DNA from: Oscheius sp. JU75
Taxonomy: Eukaryota > Nematoda > Chromadorea > Rhabditida > Rhabditidae
NCBI GenBank assembly: GCA_037178855.1
Contig: JASJZC010000005.1
Coordinates: 10,974,001-11,038,000 of the forward strand
DNA: 64,000 bases
Reading direction: 5' to 3'
In this document: one piece after another, positions 1 through 12,160 of the stretch
Layout: each line of letters begins with the position of its first letter
Numbering within the stretch: the stretch's first letter is position 1
Made by a program: the position numbers and the translations under genes
The notes under the pieces: model-generated
Databases searched by the model: none
What the model was told of the DNA's origin: nothing
The model's input: the letters and a program-made list of their open reading frames with translations, nothing else

Positions 1-13
1 TCCGAACTTTCCA

Positions 14-341
14 ATGCTCTTCCAAACTACAATCGTCCTTCTCCTCTCCCTCTACAGCACCTTTGCTTTTCCCATGGAGCCAGCAGCCGATTTCCCGGTT
101 TGTTCTGGTATTTCTACCATTTGAATATGTACTTTAGGTAATTCAAGGCGGATCCCAATTTGTCTGCACACAGAGACTTCAGATTAGGTCCTTGAGAAAC
201 AGCTTTAAGCCCTTTAATGTGGACTCTCTGTTGAAGCGATATGGCATGTCTTTTAACGATTTCATCGTGGTCAACCCTCACCTGGTACCGATCAGCAAAT
301 ACTCGAATCTGGCTCCGTACACGGGAACTAATGTGGGTTGA
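14..341 (+). CDS. Small secreted protein, possible LysM-like segment
   Basis: Two exons. The first starts at the ATG at 14 and encodes a clear signal peptide (a Leu-rich core ending STFAFP). A short GT-AG intron from about 98 to 136 follows, and the second exon runs in phase to TGA at 339-341. The mature protein is about 75 residues. Its C-terminal part contains RYGMSFNDFIVVNPHL followed by a proline/asparagine-rich stretch, which resembles the second half of a LysM carbohydrate-binding module (helix, then N-P). The usual first LysM strand is not obvious, so binding of chitin or peptidoglycan is only an inference. It lies at the window edge but looks complete. It could equally be an unrelated secreted peptide. 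Confidence 0.5.
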
Positions 342-643
342 TTAGGTAGATAGAAGGATAAAAATGAACTTTTTCAGGATAAAGTCTGTGTGTCTGGCTA
401 CTGGCGCAAAAACTAGAAGTTCCCTTCGTTTATCGTGTCTCCACTGTCTGTATGCCTTGCTCACAAACAAAAATCTTTGTAACAACCGTCTCTGTCTCTG
501 TAGAATATTTATTCGTGGATTTATCGCAGTTCGATTTGAATAAAGCCAAAAGATTATGAAAGTTTTGCTTTTTGGCCGATTCAAAATCACCAGAGAATTC
601 TAAAAAGCATTACTTCAAGCTACAATTAAGCTTATTTTTTAAT
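342..643. other. Short spacer without a recognised gene
   Basis: AT-rich sequence between the stop of the first small gene and the stop of the minus-strand lectin gene, i.e. the space between two convergent 3' ends. I see no coding exon with family resemblance, no RNA gene and no clear repeat. Confidence 0.4.
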
Positions 644-1780
644 TCAAGCAGATGAAAAAGTGACGGAAAATCCTTTGTAGGTGTTAGTATTATCCGTTGC
701 GAAGATAGCTACTCCGCTTTTGGAATTAATTATAGAGTTATACCCGATAGCAGTAGAATAACCAGATGTGCTAAAATCAATGAAAAGATGAAATTTAAAA
801 AAAAATATTACTTATACACGGCTGTCAATGGAGGCCCTCCATTTAATCCCATAGAATAGATCGTAAATGGGTCGTAACCTCCCTCCGTTTGAAAGTCGTT
901 AACTGTGTAACGGATAGCTCTGGCATATATGGCATTTATATAATATTTAATATTCACATTACCTCGTAGTAGAGTAGAAAAAGTAGGCACAGTTTAGGTT
1001 ATTGGGATAATTCTGAGGGTAGTTCGGAGAGTAAATCTAAACAAAAGAAAGAAGTAACTGTAGTAGCATACTGTGACAGGTGTGCTCGTGTGGGAACGAA
1101 GCACCGCAACCCGTGTATCTGTGGTCTCCTGGCAACAAAAAAGTGAAAAAGAGTATGAACAAATATCTTACTGTAATAGGCATCGTCTACTTCGTACTGA
1201 CAGATGAAAGCAACGTTGGAGCTACAGCTAACGCTGACCCATTTGGAGTAGAAAAGACCGTTGGCCGTTTCCATGATGACACAGCTGCCAACATTTGGTG
1301 TTGGAACTCCTAAAATGTAAGCGTTCAGATTTCTTGAGAAGGGTCGTCTTTTCTAAACACATCAGTCGCTAACGCCCCCTAGCGACCATTTTTCAAACTT
1401 CTCACCTCCATAAAAGTAATCGAGTGACTTGACTGCGCGACCATCGTCATAAATACACGAAGTAGTGTTGCTACAGTTCACTCCAAGGTATACCGAGCCG
1501 AGAGCGGTTGTTGCATTTGCGAGGATTGTGTTCAACTAAAGCTCTCAAAATTGTAAGAGTAAGTACGACAACAAACGGCTGGATTGTCGATCATGACCAA
1601 AGAAGCTCCATCCGCCTTGCATTGGCTGGCTGCCTGAGCTCTAGTGTACAGATTGTTGTAGGCCTTGTAGCAGAAGATGTAGTTCGGGTAGTTGGCCTTG
1701 ATGTATCCAGCTGGGCAGGACGTGGGATAGTCAGCCTGTGCGCATAGAAAGGCAAGAGCAAGGACGAGCAGCGAAATCAT
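644..1780 (-). CDS. Secreted C-type lectin domain plus CUB domain protein (clec family)
   Basis: The protein starts with a signal peptide (MISLLVLALAFLCAQA). The C-type lectin-like domain spans the first three exons, beginning CPAGYIKANYPNYIFCYKAY and closing with WVSVSCSSNVAFICQ, the usual end of the fold. A short linker leads to a CUB domain with the hallmark SPNYPQNYPNNLNC and a last exon ending GFSVTFSSA before the stop at 644-646. The first three exons join in phase. The linker-to-CUB junction near 1070-1085 gives the wrong phase with the only good donor, so either an alternative splice or an assembly indel is involved. Lectin-CUB proteins are a large nematode family often linked to intestinal and immune functions. 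Seen: both domains. Inferred: extracellular glycan binding. Confidence 0.82.
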
Positions 1781-2015
1781 TGTGATAAAGACAATAATGC
1801 ATCGTTCTCTTATGCACGGCTATACACAGTCACTAATCCACCTTTATCGGGGAAAGTCTACTAATATTTCCACCTTTATCAGCTTTCGACAGTTACGCTG
1901 ATTGTTCTCCGCTATTGCAGTCACGATAAGATGTTTCAATGAAAAGCTCTGAGCAACGAAACTTTGGCGTCATTTTTTTTTTTTATAAAGTATCGGGAAA
2001 TACACATAAAATAGA

Positions 2016-5000
2016 TCATTCATCCACAGTGGAACCCTCTGAACTCTCTTCAGCTCGAACCGTAGACACTTTCTCCTTAACCGGTTTCCCAACATGCTGT
2101 CCAGTGGTGGCCACTTCTTTCACACTTTCATCGTCGTTCTCCCTCATGAACAAGTTCTGCACAAAGTTTCCAAAGACATATTTGCAGAATCTTGCTCGGA
2201 ACTGTAGATCCCGATCCAACTTCCTTGTTTTCACAGGATGGAAGAAAATAATGTCTTTAAGGCGATTGTACATCTCGACGCGACCACCTCGTTCCTTTCC
2301 GTACCAATCGTACTTGAACTTGTAGCCACTAAAAATCGTTTTCTCTGGTCTAGGCAAATGATATACTTTTCAACAGCCCACTGGTTGTTGTGGAAGTCCA
2401 TGGTCTTTAGAACGTGAGCCATCTGGTTCTCAATGAAGTAGCCAGCCTCACTCATTATCTCGAAAACGTCGGCCATGTAGTCTATGGCGTCTGGAGGAAT
2501 GAACATCCTGCAAATGGCTGACTCTGTCTCTCTGTCTCCCTATCAGTCTGTCGCTGCTTCTCTGGCTCTCAGTTTCTGTCTCTCTGTCTCTTCCCAACTC
2601 ACCAATCCGAAGTAATATGACCCTGGTAAGAGTACAAATACTCCGCTCCAGTCTGGTTAGTGATTCCCTTGGCTCTGAGCTAAAATACTAGTCGTTTCTC
2701 TCAAAAGCCGATCATTTACTCTCTCCTCAACTTCTTTCAGTGTCCTTTGAACAACTTGGTCGTCCTTGTACTTATCCTCCAGCAGATTTTTCAAGTTTTT
2801 CGGTGCATCTTGGAACCACCACATGTGATTCATGAGCATGATTTGTGGATTTATCGGCTTGTCCAAGGGGACATCGATCCAAAAGTTGAACATGGTATCG
2901 TCTCCGATGAAAAAGTAGCCTGAAAACATTGGAGAAACTTTTTTACCTTTACCTTTAACATTTTGAAGCCTCAGATCCCTAACTTTGGAGAAACAGTACG
3001 AATACTCGTACCCCTTTCTCATCTCATCCTTTGAAATGTTGATGAAATTGACCGGTTCAATGATTTTCAGGCTCTCTAAAACAATATCAGACTGAAAATG
3101 ACAGAAACGAACCGTCCGGAAAGCTGCTGGGTATCCATGTACCGCAGAAGATGATGGTGCCGAAGAATCGACTGTAGATCCGTTGGAGGAGACCAATAGC
3201 CGTGGTCCAGGGGTAGTTGTTGATGAGGACGAGGACCTGAAAGCTTGCTCTCTTGACAAAAAAGGGTGTAGTTACACTGGAGCCTCTTTTTTGCAAGGTG
3301 TCTTCTTCGAGATTGGAGGCGAGATCTTGGGGAAGAGAAAGGTCTAATCCTGAAAATCGACTCATTGTCTGGATGAGCTGTACGACGTCTGGACACATTG
3401 TATTTTCTAGTGGATATTCGGTTTTGTTTACAAAGTGTTGAGAGCGAACACTGACAGGAAAAAAGACAAAAAAAAACCCGAAGTTGTGCGGCTATATAGG
3501 AATAAAGAGGCTGGAGATGGTACGGGTGGGACACGAGAGCAGTAGACGATATGGAGACAGAGAGAGAGAGAGAGAGATACAATCACCACGGAGCAACAAA
3601 ATTACCATTGGTCGAGTTCTTGTCTGCCCTCTCACACCAATCCATAAGCTCCTCGTAGTCTTGAACAATCTTCTCCGCCCTACTGTTATCCTGAATATTC
3701 CAATGACTCTTATATGATTCAAAATATCCAAACCTTCTTTCCATTCTTATGGTAGAACCCCGTTCCAAAATCAATATTTGCTTCCCGGCAACCACTGAAC
3801 TTTTCGGTCAAGTTCACTTGATAGTCTTTGTGGAGGACGGAATATTTCATGGGAGGAAACTCGTAGTTGATGTCCTGTAGGGCTTTGATCCAAGCCTTGA
3901 CCAGTTCATAGTCGTCCTCCTCCCAGAATTCGTTTTCACTGAACAAGTCTGTCCGCTTTTGGGATGAAAACTCACGCGAATGCTTGAGCCAGAGCCACGG
4001 TACACTCGTCTACGGAATCCTTTGTGCAGTCCCAGTCATCCAGAAACTGTACTATCTGGCCGGATTTTTCGTAGACTTCACTGAAAGTTATCTTATCCAA
4101 AGTCACAGGAAGAAAGAGACAGTTCCTGGTCGAAATCTTTCAAATAGTTATGGGCATTTCGGTACTGGACGGCGTTGACAGGATAGAAGGCGACTTCCTC
4201 TCCTATGAGGTGAAGAAGTTTTTGAGAGAAGTAGGATCTCCAGATGTCTGTGACTCTGAAAGGAATGTGTGTGGAATGTGGTTCTCTTTTCGTCTCTCTG
4301 TCTCTCTGTATCACTGTATCTCTGTCTCTTACCTAAAAGCCACACTAGTTGGTAGAAACATCGTGAAGAAGGCTCGGTATTGGAAAAGAGTGTTCTGAGA
4401 GTTCCATGGAGAGTACGTCCCCTCTTCTAGAGTCACCGGAGGTGCCATGGGATTGAAAGTCACATGAAGACCGGTCTGTTTGTCAGCGTTTAGAAGTCTG
4501 AACCACTGGTCTAGACAAAAAAGGCTCATACCTATAAACAGCGTCCACATCCGGATCGTTGTGAACGATACCTAGAAGTCAAAAAATGAGTGTAATGTTC
4601 CGAAAAGGGCAAAATAAACGTTTTGTTGGGAAGTTCACGGGGCCCGTGACCGAAATTTCAGTGGATAACACACAAACTGAGTGAGTGGAATGTTGAGAGA
4701 AGACGATTTAACAAAGACAACACACCTTGTTGCACTGCAGCAGTTTTCATCTTTTTGCACAGAATCAGCCTGTCCTTCCCATTGGTATGCTCCTTCAGAT
4801 GCTCTAGAGGGAAACCTCTGGGCCACATTTCCTTGAATCCATAAAACTGGTAGGGATTGAAGAGTTTCTCGGCAATCTTTGATGATTTGGGCATGTACCG
4901 GAGACCACTGACTGATTCTTTGTAGTCGAACTGAGCCAGCCCGAAGCCTAAAGGGAGAGGAGGGGGTCCTTGGAAAAAAGAAAAGATTACCATAGGGCTT

Positions 5001-5534
5001 GTTGTCATCGTCCGTGTCGTAGATCCACTCGGCCCCATTTAGCATAGCATATAGGTAGCCCAGATTCTTTCTTGTGTAGCTTTGGTAGGGAAGGAGCTGA
5101 GCAAACGAGCCAAAAGAGGCCTGGTCCTCGACTGAGAGGAAATGGACTCCGGGTAGGGACCAGTCGGTGGGGGTCTTGGTATCCGCCACAACAACAACGG
5201 TCCAACCTTCTTGGGAGGCGAGATTCTGAAAGACGTCTCTGTCTTTCTCTCTCTATCTCCCTCACTAACTTTGACATCCTCCGTTGGGTACTGAATAGAT
5301 GTCACCACGATCCATTTACTGTTGTTAACTCTCTGCTGCACTGTCCGCACAGCTGACTTTTGTTTTGAGATATCAATGAGGTTGACAACGGTGTCGTAAC
5401 TGTATCTTCACTGAGAGTGTAGGACTATAAACAAAAACTCACGCCGGTAGGCTCGTCCTCTCCATACTGACCCACATTATCAGGTAGACGACCCCGACTC
5501 CAAGAATGGAGAAGAGGAAAAACCGAGGAATCAT
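2016..5534 (-). CDS. STELLO/DUF288-like type II membrane glycosyltransferase-family protein
   Basis: About a dozen exons. The start ATG at 5534 is followed within ten residues by a single hydrophobic segment (FFLFSILGVGVVYLIMW), giving a type II membrane topology. The N-terminal DUF288 half carries the family signatures VVVADTKTPTDW, FLSVEDQ, LPYQSYTRKNLGYLYAM, IYDTDDDNKPYG, VHNDPDVDAVYR and TYSPWNSQNTLF. The C-terminal half begins after CPDVVQLIQ, contains VLVLINNYPW and GYFFIGDDTMFNFW, and ends in an acidic tail. The two halves join in phase across the intron at about 3447-3583. One junction near 4095-4120 does not keep phase with canonical sites. Plant STELLO proteins act in the Golgi on cellulose synthase assembly. 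The animal role is unclear, so Golgi location is inferred from topology only. CT-repeat introns occur at about 2517-2600, 4265-4330 and 5225-5270. Confidence 0.85.
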
Positions 5535-7320
5535 GACTGACCAGTAGGGGAAACAACAGATTATGTTAAATTCAGTGGGACGATGATCACCAGTCGATTG
5601 AAGCTCTCTCAATGAGCACACAACGAGTCCCCAGTGTGGCAAAGCAGGTGGCGTGGATCCCAACGCACTGAGCCACATGGACTGAACAAACTGTTCTGGA
5701 TTTCCTTTTTGAACGTGACGTGTAGGGATAGCTTTAAACAAAAGAAATTCGGAGAATTGTAGAAAATTTTCTCGTTAAAGATTATTTCTTCGCCCAATTG
5801 TCAGTGGCTACTAAAAACAGTGAATATCTCGGTCTCATTATTTGGTCGCCGTGCTAGTCCCAAGCAGTGATGCTAGCTACTAGGTCATTAGCTACTCGCG
5901 TAACGTTCTAAACTTTGAGGTAATTTTCGATCCTGTGAAAACAAAGGTTGGATAATTTTTGTATAGCTTTCTTTTTGAGGGGAGCGATTGGGTTTACTGC
6001 TTTTTTGTGAGGAAGCAATACGAAAACAAAGAATGACAAGCAAAGCCCATAACTTTTCAGCTCTCCTTCCGAAGGAGGAACCATTGCTCACATGTTTGAC
6101 CACTGTCTCTGTCTGGCAGAGACAGTTCTTTCTTCAAATTTTCTGTTTTCCATACTAGCATACACTTTTTATGGCTTTCTTTCCGCTCCCATTCGAGTGA
6201 CCTTGACGCCACTTCCACAGCCACCCCCTCGCTTCTCTCCTTATCCAAAATTCAATGAGAAAGCTCTATAATCTTCTCGGATTCCCTATCCGGTTCCTAT
6301 AAACGGACTATACAAAATCAGAAGGCAACTGGCTGATTCTTTAAAAGTCATTATAGTTCGGGACAAAGATCTGACCTCCGGAACCGGTTGCTACATTAGT
6401 CATTCGAGTGGCCGTTTTGAGGCAATATACCCTCTGCCTACCCCAATCCTGGTCTCTTTTTCCACTGGCACCGACGATATCAGATCACCAGCAGTCAGGT
6501 CATCCATGCATGCCCTTTTGTACAGGCGGCAGTCGAGCGAGCGACACCCCTGCTGCTGCCAGCCGGGGTTATTATCCTCTCGCACTCTCCAGGCTGTTAT
6601 TACGACAACAACATGCCCTAATTCATTAGTTTATTAGCTTTCGGTTTCCTTGTTGTTACCTGGGAACTTAAAAATTTGGTCTGTACTGTTTTGGAAAAGT
6701 TTATTGATCCTATGAAAACGACAGGGTGAAAAACAAAAAACAAGGCTGCCAGTGGAAGGCTCTCTGTTTTGATCAAGCTCTCTATCTCTGTCTCTCTACC
6801 TTCCCGTCTCTCTGTCCCTATGTCCCTCTGTCTCGCTGTCCTTTTGTCTCTTACCCATTTTGCTTGACTTAACCCTGATTACAGACTACCTGAGGCATTA
6901 GAGGATTAGTCGTTGACTGCCCTCTGTGACTCAGCGCTGAACAAATGTCTGCCAATTAATGTGGACTGATTTAGGTCAGCCATTTGACTACCTGAGGGAA
7001 AGAGGACTATTGCCAGTCGCCCCTTCCCCTTGCGTCAAATGACCATTATGCAAATTCTTGACACATTTTGTGACCTAGAGGGGAGAGTGACCGCCGCTTG
7101 AAATCGATTGTCGGACACCTGGTGTGACCATGAAATTTCGAATATTCGCTGTCGGGTCCCGAAAGACCTTGACTATTCTCCCCTACACTCCCTGTCTTTG
7201 TCAGCTGCTAGGCTGATCGCGAAAACTGTTTCTGTCCTCTCCCCTACGACCTCGACTCCTCTTTGAACTTGTAACAGTCGCAAAAAGAGGATTGAAACAC
7301 CTTTTTCTAGATGCTAACAG
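5535..7320. other. Intergenic region with repeat copy; no recognised gene
   Basis: This 1.8-kb spacer lies between the divergent starts of the STELLO-like and Clc-like genes, so it should hold both promoters. Open frames here are short and show no family resemblance. A copy of a dispersed repeat lies near 5820-6040 and a CT-type simple repeat at about 6780-6850. The phrase gactacctgagg recurs at about 6884 and 6990 in similar surroundings (a short local duplication). Confidence 0.4.
5820..6040 (-). repeat. Dispersed tRNA-derived (SINE-like) repeat, copy 1
   Basis: On the minus strand the stretch at about 5870-5890 reads like a tRNA A-box (TGACCTAGTAGCTAGCATC), close to TGGCCTAGTGGTTATCATC in the copy at 58 kb. 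On the plus strand, GATCCTGTGAAAAC (about 5930) and a GAGGGGAGCG block (about 5976) match blocks shared with the 37-, 58- and 61-kb copies. The element is degenerate and shows no coding capacity. Confidence 0.5.
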
Positions 7321-10300
7321 ATGGCTGATGGACTGTCCAAGTGTGGAAGAAAGACAGCTCTTTCTATATTCTTTGGCTTCACCGTTTTAGGCTTCATATT
7401 CTGTCTCCTGTCATTACTGTCACCTAGCTGGCAGTACGTCTATCTCGAGGTAGGTCTAAGCACTCGGATCAGGCTCTGTATTTTTTCAAAGCTTCCCATT
7501 TTAAACACAGTATTTCACCGACTTTCCTCGTGATAGTACTGTCAAACATACCGCATTTAGCGCAGATTGCTGACCGGTGTTGCAAGCCTTTAATGCTCTG
7601 AATCGAAAAGCTTTGCTTAGCAGTAATTCCTCCTGAATTTGATTGACCAAGTCAATAAGCTGGAAAGTAGGACCTTTTGTGTGCTTTAAACATCTTGAGC
7701 GTTACCGAGAGAAGTACTGACCGCAAAGACAGTACGGGAGAGACTTTTCTAGGTAGCCAAGAAAAGACAGTCTCAGGCTTACCAGTAGCGAGACCTGGTC
7801 TACCTGGTTGCCCTTACCGTATAATTTTCAGAACGGTCGAACCGAGCACCACCACGGTCTATGGCTGGACTGTAAGCGTGACTACTCTTTTGACTACGGG
7901 AGACCGAAAGAGTACTACGAGACTCTTTGGAGGTTTTTTTTTTCCAAAACCTTCCATTGATTCTGTCCCAGAAGAGACCTAGAAGGTTCCCCCTTCGCTG
8001 TCTTCTTTCTCCCACCACTCAACTGTGTTTATAAGTTTGACTACTACATCGACCCCGAGGATCTATACGACCATGACCACGACGAGAATAGGATTCAAAA
8101 TGATGCCTATCAGCACCTGTTTCTGGGTAGCTAGACTACCTTTCCGGGACGATTTGAACTTTTAGGCTGGAAAGTGGCTGCCTTGTCAGGAATCGGTGTC
8201 TCTGTTTGTTTCTGCATGGCTGCCTTACTTCTAGGGATATGCTCCTTCTGTCACAGGACATTCATCTGTGCATGTACCGTCTTGGTAACTATTGCTGGTC
8301 AGTCTCTCTCTCTCTCTATCTCTCAGTCTCTCTGTCTCTCTGTCTCAACTCCTAAAATTTCAGCTTTTCTGTCAACTGTAGGCTGGCTAGTCTTTTATAT
8401 GTGGGCCAACTATCAGGACAATAAGGTCATCAAGGAGGATGAGGACACCATATATGAGGTAACAACTTTCTTAGTTTCCGAGAACATGGTGCGTTCAGCA
8501 AAAACTCGGGTATGCCTTCTATTTCCAAATTGTGGGGTCTCTGATCCTTTGGTTTACCTCGATGCTGGGATGTTGTGTCACTTCGAGCATACTCGGAAAG
8601 TCTAGAGGTGCCAAGCTGGTCAAGATTGAGGTGAGTTCTATCTCTGATACCGAGATGATACGGATGCAACTTGTCTGGGTTTTCGACATTAGTGGGATCC
8701 AGAATTCAAAACAATTTCCAGGTGGTCGAGGGAGACGACTCTGTCCCTCTGAACAGTACCAGCAGTTCCCAGCCTTTTAAACGATCTTTCTCTGCCATCT
8801 ACCGGGTCGACTCATCGGCTCTAAGACAATGGGAGAAGGACTACCTAAAGAGAGCTAGAGAACAAGCCTTGACCACTGAGAGCAACTTTAAGAGGACAGC
8901 CTCGATGCCAAACTTCTCCAAGAAACAACAGAAGCAAGAGAGAAGGAGGCAGAGACAACTAGTCAGGAACAGTCAGGACTTCTTCTCCTCGGCTTCAAAC
9001 ATCACTGAGCTGACCCATGCCTCGAATCTGACTCTAGCCACTGGGCAGTCTGCTGCAACTGCTCCAGCTCCAAGGCTTCCACTGGAACCGACTACTCCAA
9101 CTCCGAAGCTGAAGTCGGCTTTGAAGACCCCGAAAAGTTCGAGGAAGACGCTAAATGATACGGACCCAACCTACGACTATTTGGCGTGTCCAAGTTCTAT
9201 TGGTGTCTCGTCGTTTTTGGGAGGGAACAGGTTAGTTTCTGTTCCTGCTACTCTGTCTCTACGTCTCTCTAAAAGCCAAACCTTTTTCAGTCCATCGAAG
9301 CCTCATGTCTACGACCCCGTCTATGAGCAAATCGGACCATCCAATGAATACTATCTAGAGCCGAACAGTATAAAAGAGGGACGTTCCACTTTGACTCTCA
9401 ACAAGGAATCTCCCAAGAAAGGTAAGTCGACATTGTTCTGGTACTTTCATTAGTCCCTTCAGCTCTGTTACCATCTCTCCCTATCAGTGGATCATCTCAG
9501 TCAATTCCTATCCAGCAGAAGACGACTCTTATCGACGATGTTATTCGTCCTGTCTCTTGGCAATCAGAGCAGAAAAAGAATGCCGAGACCCAGGCAGATC
9601 TTCGGAGAATTCAGGAGAAGAGGACAATTGAAGAAATGAGTCGATTGGAGAGGTTCAAAAAGATACAGAGGCCGGTGGAGCCTCCTCCCAAACCTGCCTT
9701 CAACATTCGTGATTTTGGTGTCAGTTTGGAGAAGCCGACTGTGGGAACGGCGGAAATTAACAAGGTGAGAGAGACAGAGAGACTGAGAGATACGGGGGAT
9801 AAAGAGATAGAGAGTTAGACTCTTTTTTAGGAGACTACCTTCGACTCCACACCATCCACACCCTCTCTGAAGTACGTTCAAATCCGGCCACATGGTCCCA
9901 GTTCCTCTTCTCCATCAAGGGATCAGAGTTCTTTTAGCTACACTCAGGTTCAGAGTCTATCCACAGCCAAAAATATCTGTTCTAGATCTCAAAAGACACT
10001 GAAGTCAAGCACCGACATGAAACCTCAATTGATGATCTCCCCACGCCACCCCCTGGCATAGCTCTCAACACTTTTGGAATGGGAGGACGGGCTTCTCAGA
10101 GGTAGTTTCAACTGATAACTGTCAAAAATTTGACTTTAGATCCATAACAAACCTTGCTTTCCACCCTGGAAGCACTTCAGTTCCGGATATTTTCGAAAGA
10201 CCCGACTCTTCGGCCAGCAGCAAGCCTGTAGGAAGAAGAACACCCTTTTTAAACAAGAGTCTATTGGCTGTACTGCCGGACGAGGTGACTTTCAAAATAA

Positions 10301-10488
10301 GCAGACAGACAAAAGAGATTGACTTGCAAACTTTAAAACTTCAGGTCGACCGCTCGGTGGGCTCCTCCACCCAGTTCGAAAACGACACAATGTCTGAGAC
10401 TGCTTCTTATATCAAAGATGCCAACGTGCGGTTGAATCTATTCCTGAATGAGACCAAGAAGTCCGCTCAGGACGAGACAACTGTATGA
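7321..10488 (+). CDS. Clc-like/claudin-type tetraspan protein with long cytoplasmic tail
   Basis: About twelve exons join in phase to a protein of roughly 750 residues. TM1 (LSIFFGFTVLGFIFCLLSLL) is followed by SPSWQ and, in exon 2, by EHHHGLWLDC, the extracellular signature of nematode Clc-like/claudin-related proteins. Three further membrane segments follow: WKVAALSGIGVSVCFCMAAL, the segment ending GWLVFYMW, and FQIVGSLILWFTSMLGCC. About 500 residues of hydrophilic Ser/Thr/Lys-rich sequence follow, with a basic coiled stretch (FSKKQQKQERRRQRQL) and another helical KKNAETQADLRRIQEK region. The stop is TGA at 10486-10488. Known family members act in cell junctions or cell-fate signalling. The tail is far longer than in ordinary claudins and probably serves as a scaffold or anchor (inference). 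Confidence 0.83.
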
Positions 10489-10639
10489 AATACCCCGGTG
10501 CTTACATTCATTTCACTACTCTTTCTTGCCTTTCACAGATCATTTTGCCCTACGGGTAGCCCATGTTTGTATCTCTGATGTGATTTATAATAAAGCGACC
10601 CATCTAGAACTTCTACTTATTGCTTTTCCATATATACGC

Positions 10640-11830
10640 CCAGTTCAAGGGTCAGCAAAACATTTGAACACGAAAAAAGTTTTAATTCCGCTTTCCGGAC
10701 CTGAAAAACAGTTTCGTGTAGCGGAAGAAGGGGATTGGATGTTTGCTGTGTGTGAAGTTGACAAAGGGTAATCAGAAATACTTTGTCCGATAAGCAGGGT
10801 TAAAGAGTCCATGATCTCGAATTCGAATTCGGTTTTTGAATCGCCTACCAAAAAGGGGAAGCCAGCCCGATCAGTACGATCCTTATTTTGACTTCAAAAT
10901 GGTTACTGGAGCCACTGTTGCTACTGTTGCTACTGTCGCCACAGGCGGAGCTGCAGCTCCTGTTATTGCTGCTTCTAGCCCGTCCGGTCTATTTTCGGCC
11001 CTATTGCCATTTTTACCGGACCCGTTGGAGCTGCTGTCGTCGGAACAGGTGAGATTTCTCACTATTAGAAAATGTTATAAGTTATAGATGGGACTGCTGG
11101 CGCAATGTTCTGAGAGACTACGAGACTCCTGACAAAGGCGGAGTCACCCTGTAGGAACTCGCAGAGCATCCGAGAATCAAGTCGGCCTGCATTGAAGAAA
11201 AGGAAGGGTTCTGGCCGCAGTACTGGCTGACCAACCAGTGGGAGGAGATCTTTCGCATCGACTATGTCAGCTTTCTCGAAGGAGAAACGGCCGCCCACGC
11301 CACCATGGTCTGACCCTCGGAATATGCTCTCTACCCAAACAATACGCTACCACTATCAGATACTGTCCAAATTTCTTGTCAAATAAACTTTCCAACCCCA
11401 ATGAGCTCTAGTGTCTTCTCTCGAATCTTCCTGTTTTGCAGAGTATTCGGCATCCCACTCCATCATTTGGTCTCCCTCCTCGTCCAACCTTGTCTTCTCA
11501 TAATTAAAAGCATGATGCCATAAATTGAGGTCCATCACATTTTGTCACGCCCAATTTGGGCTGAATAGAGCTTACTCACTTGGCTCATTTGCTTCCTGAC
11601 AACCGGTTCTCTCATGCTCCTCCATATTTCCGTTCATCGCAAAATGATTGCGGCTAGGAAAAAGAAGTAAGTTTCCTGTGACAGAAGGACAGAGAAACAC
11701 AGAAGAGAGATACAGAGAGACCTTCTGTTTTCAGTAAGCCGAAGCCGTCGGTCAAGTCGGAGAAGGTCAGTCCTGAAGCCCTCCAGCAGCCAATCAAATC
11801 GGCTCTGAAACGCGACACAACTTGAGACTT
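10640..11830 (+). pseudogene. Interrupted gene-like region (two in-frame stops), unrecognised
   Basis: Several coding-like blocks occur on the plus strand but cannot be joined cleanly. One (about 10660-10770) ends RVAEEGDWMFAVCEVDKG. An Ala/Thr/Gly-rich block follows (about 10900-11050). From about 11090 a frame reads WDCWRNVLRDYETPDKGG, meets TAG at about 11152, continues ELAEHPRIKSACIEEKEGFW and WLTNQWEEIFRIDYVSFLEG, then meets TGA at about 11311. A final pair of exons (about 11580-11825) encodes a membrane segment (WLICFLTTGSLMLLHI) and a Lys-rich tail ending RDTT. Amino acid composition suggests real coding history. I do not recognise the family. It may be one decayed gene or two neighbours. 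Confidence 0.35.
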
Positions 11831-11955
11831 TTCGACATTTCACCGTTACCACAATGCTATTTCGATCATTTGTTCAAACTGTCAATAAACTTATGAGCTT
11901 TAGCAGTGGTCCCTCTTATGAAACAAGAACCCTCAAAACTTTCTCAAAAAGATTG

Positions 11956-12160
11956 AATGCGAAAAGGGATGGTCTTGAATCATAAAGTGTTTTCAAAACA
12001 CTTGCAGAAAAAAAGTGGACAAAATGTCAGGCCACAGCCTTTTCTTCTCCGAAAAGCAGTATTTTTCCCTAGATCACTCTCAAAGCAACTTCGTTACACC
12101 CGTTCTACAACGATTATGGCCTTAGAGTACCGCTGGTACGATCACTCAGAACATCACAAA
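11956..12160 (+). repeat. Dispersed repeat, copy A
   Basis: About 180 bases, from GTTTTCAAAACACTTGCAG to GTACCGCTGGTACGATCAC, align by eye at roughly 80 percent with 27000-27170. Both copies lie in spacers in the same orientation. No coding potential or terminal repeats were seen. The surrounding spacer (11856-12596) shows nothing else recognisable apart from being the upstream region of the XDH gene. Confidence 0.65.
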
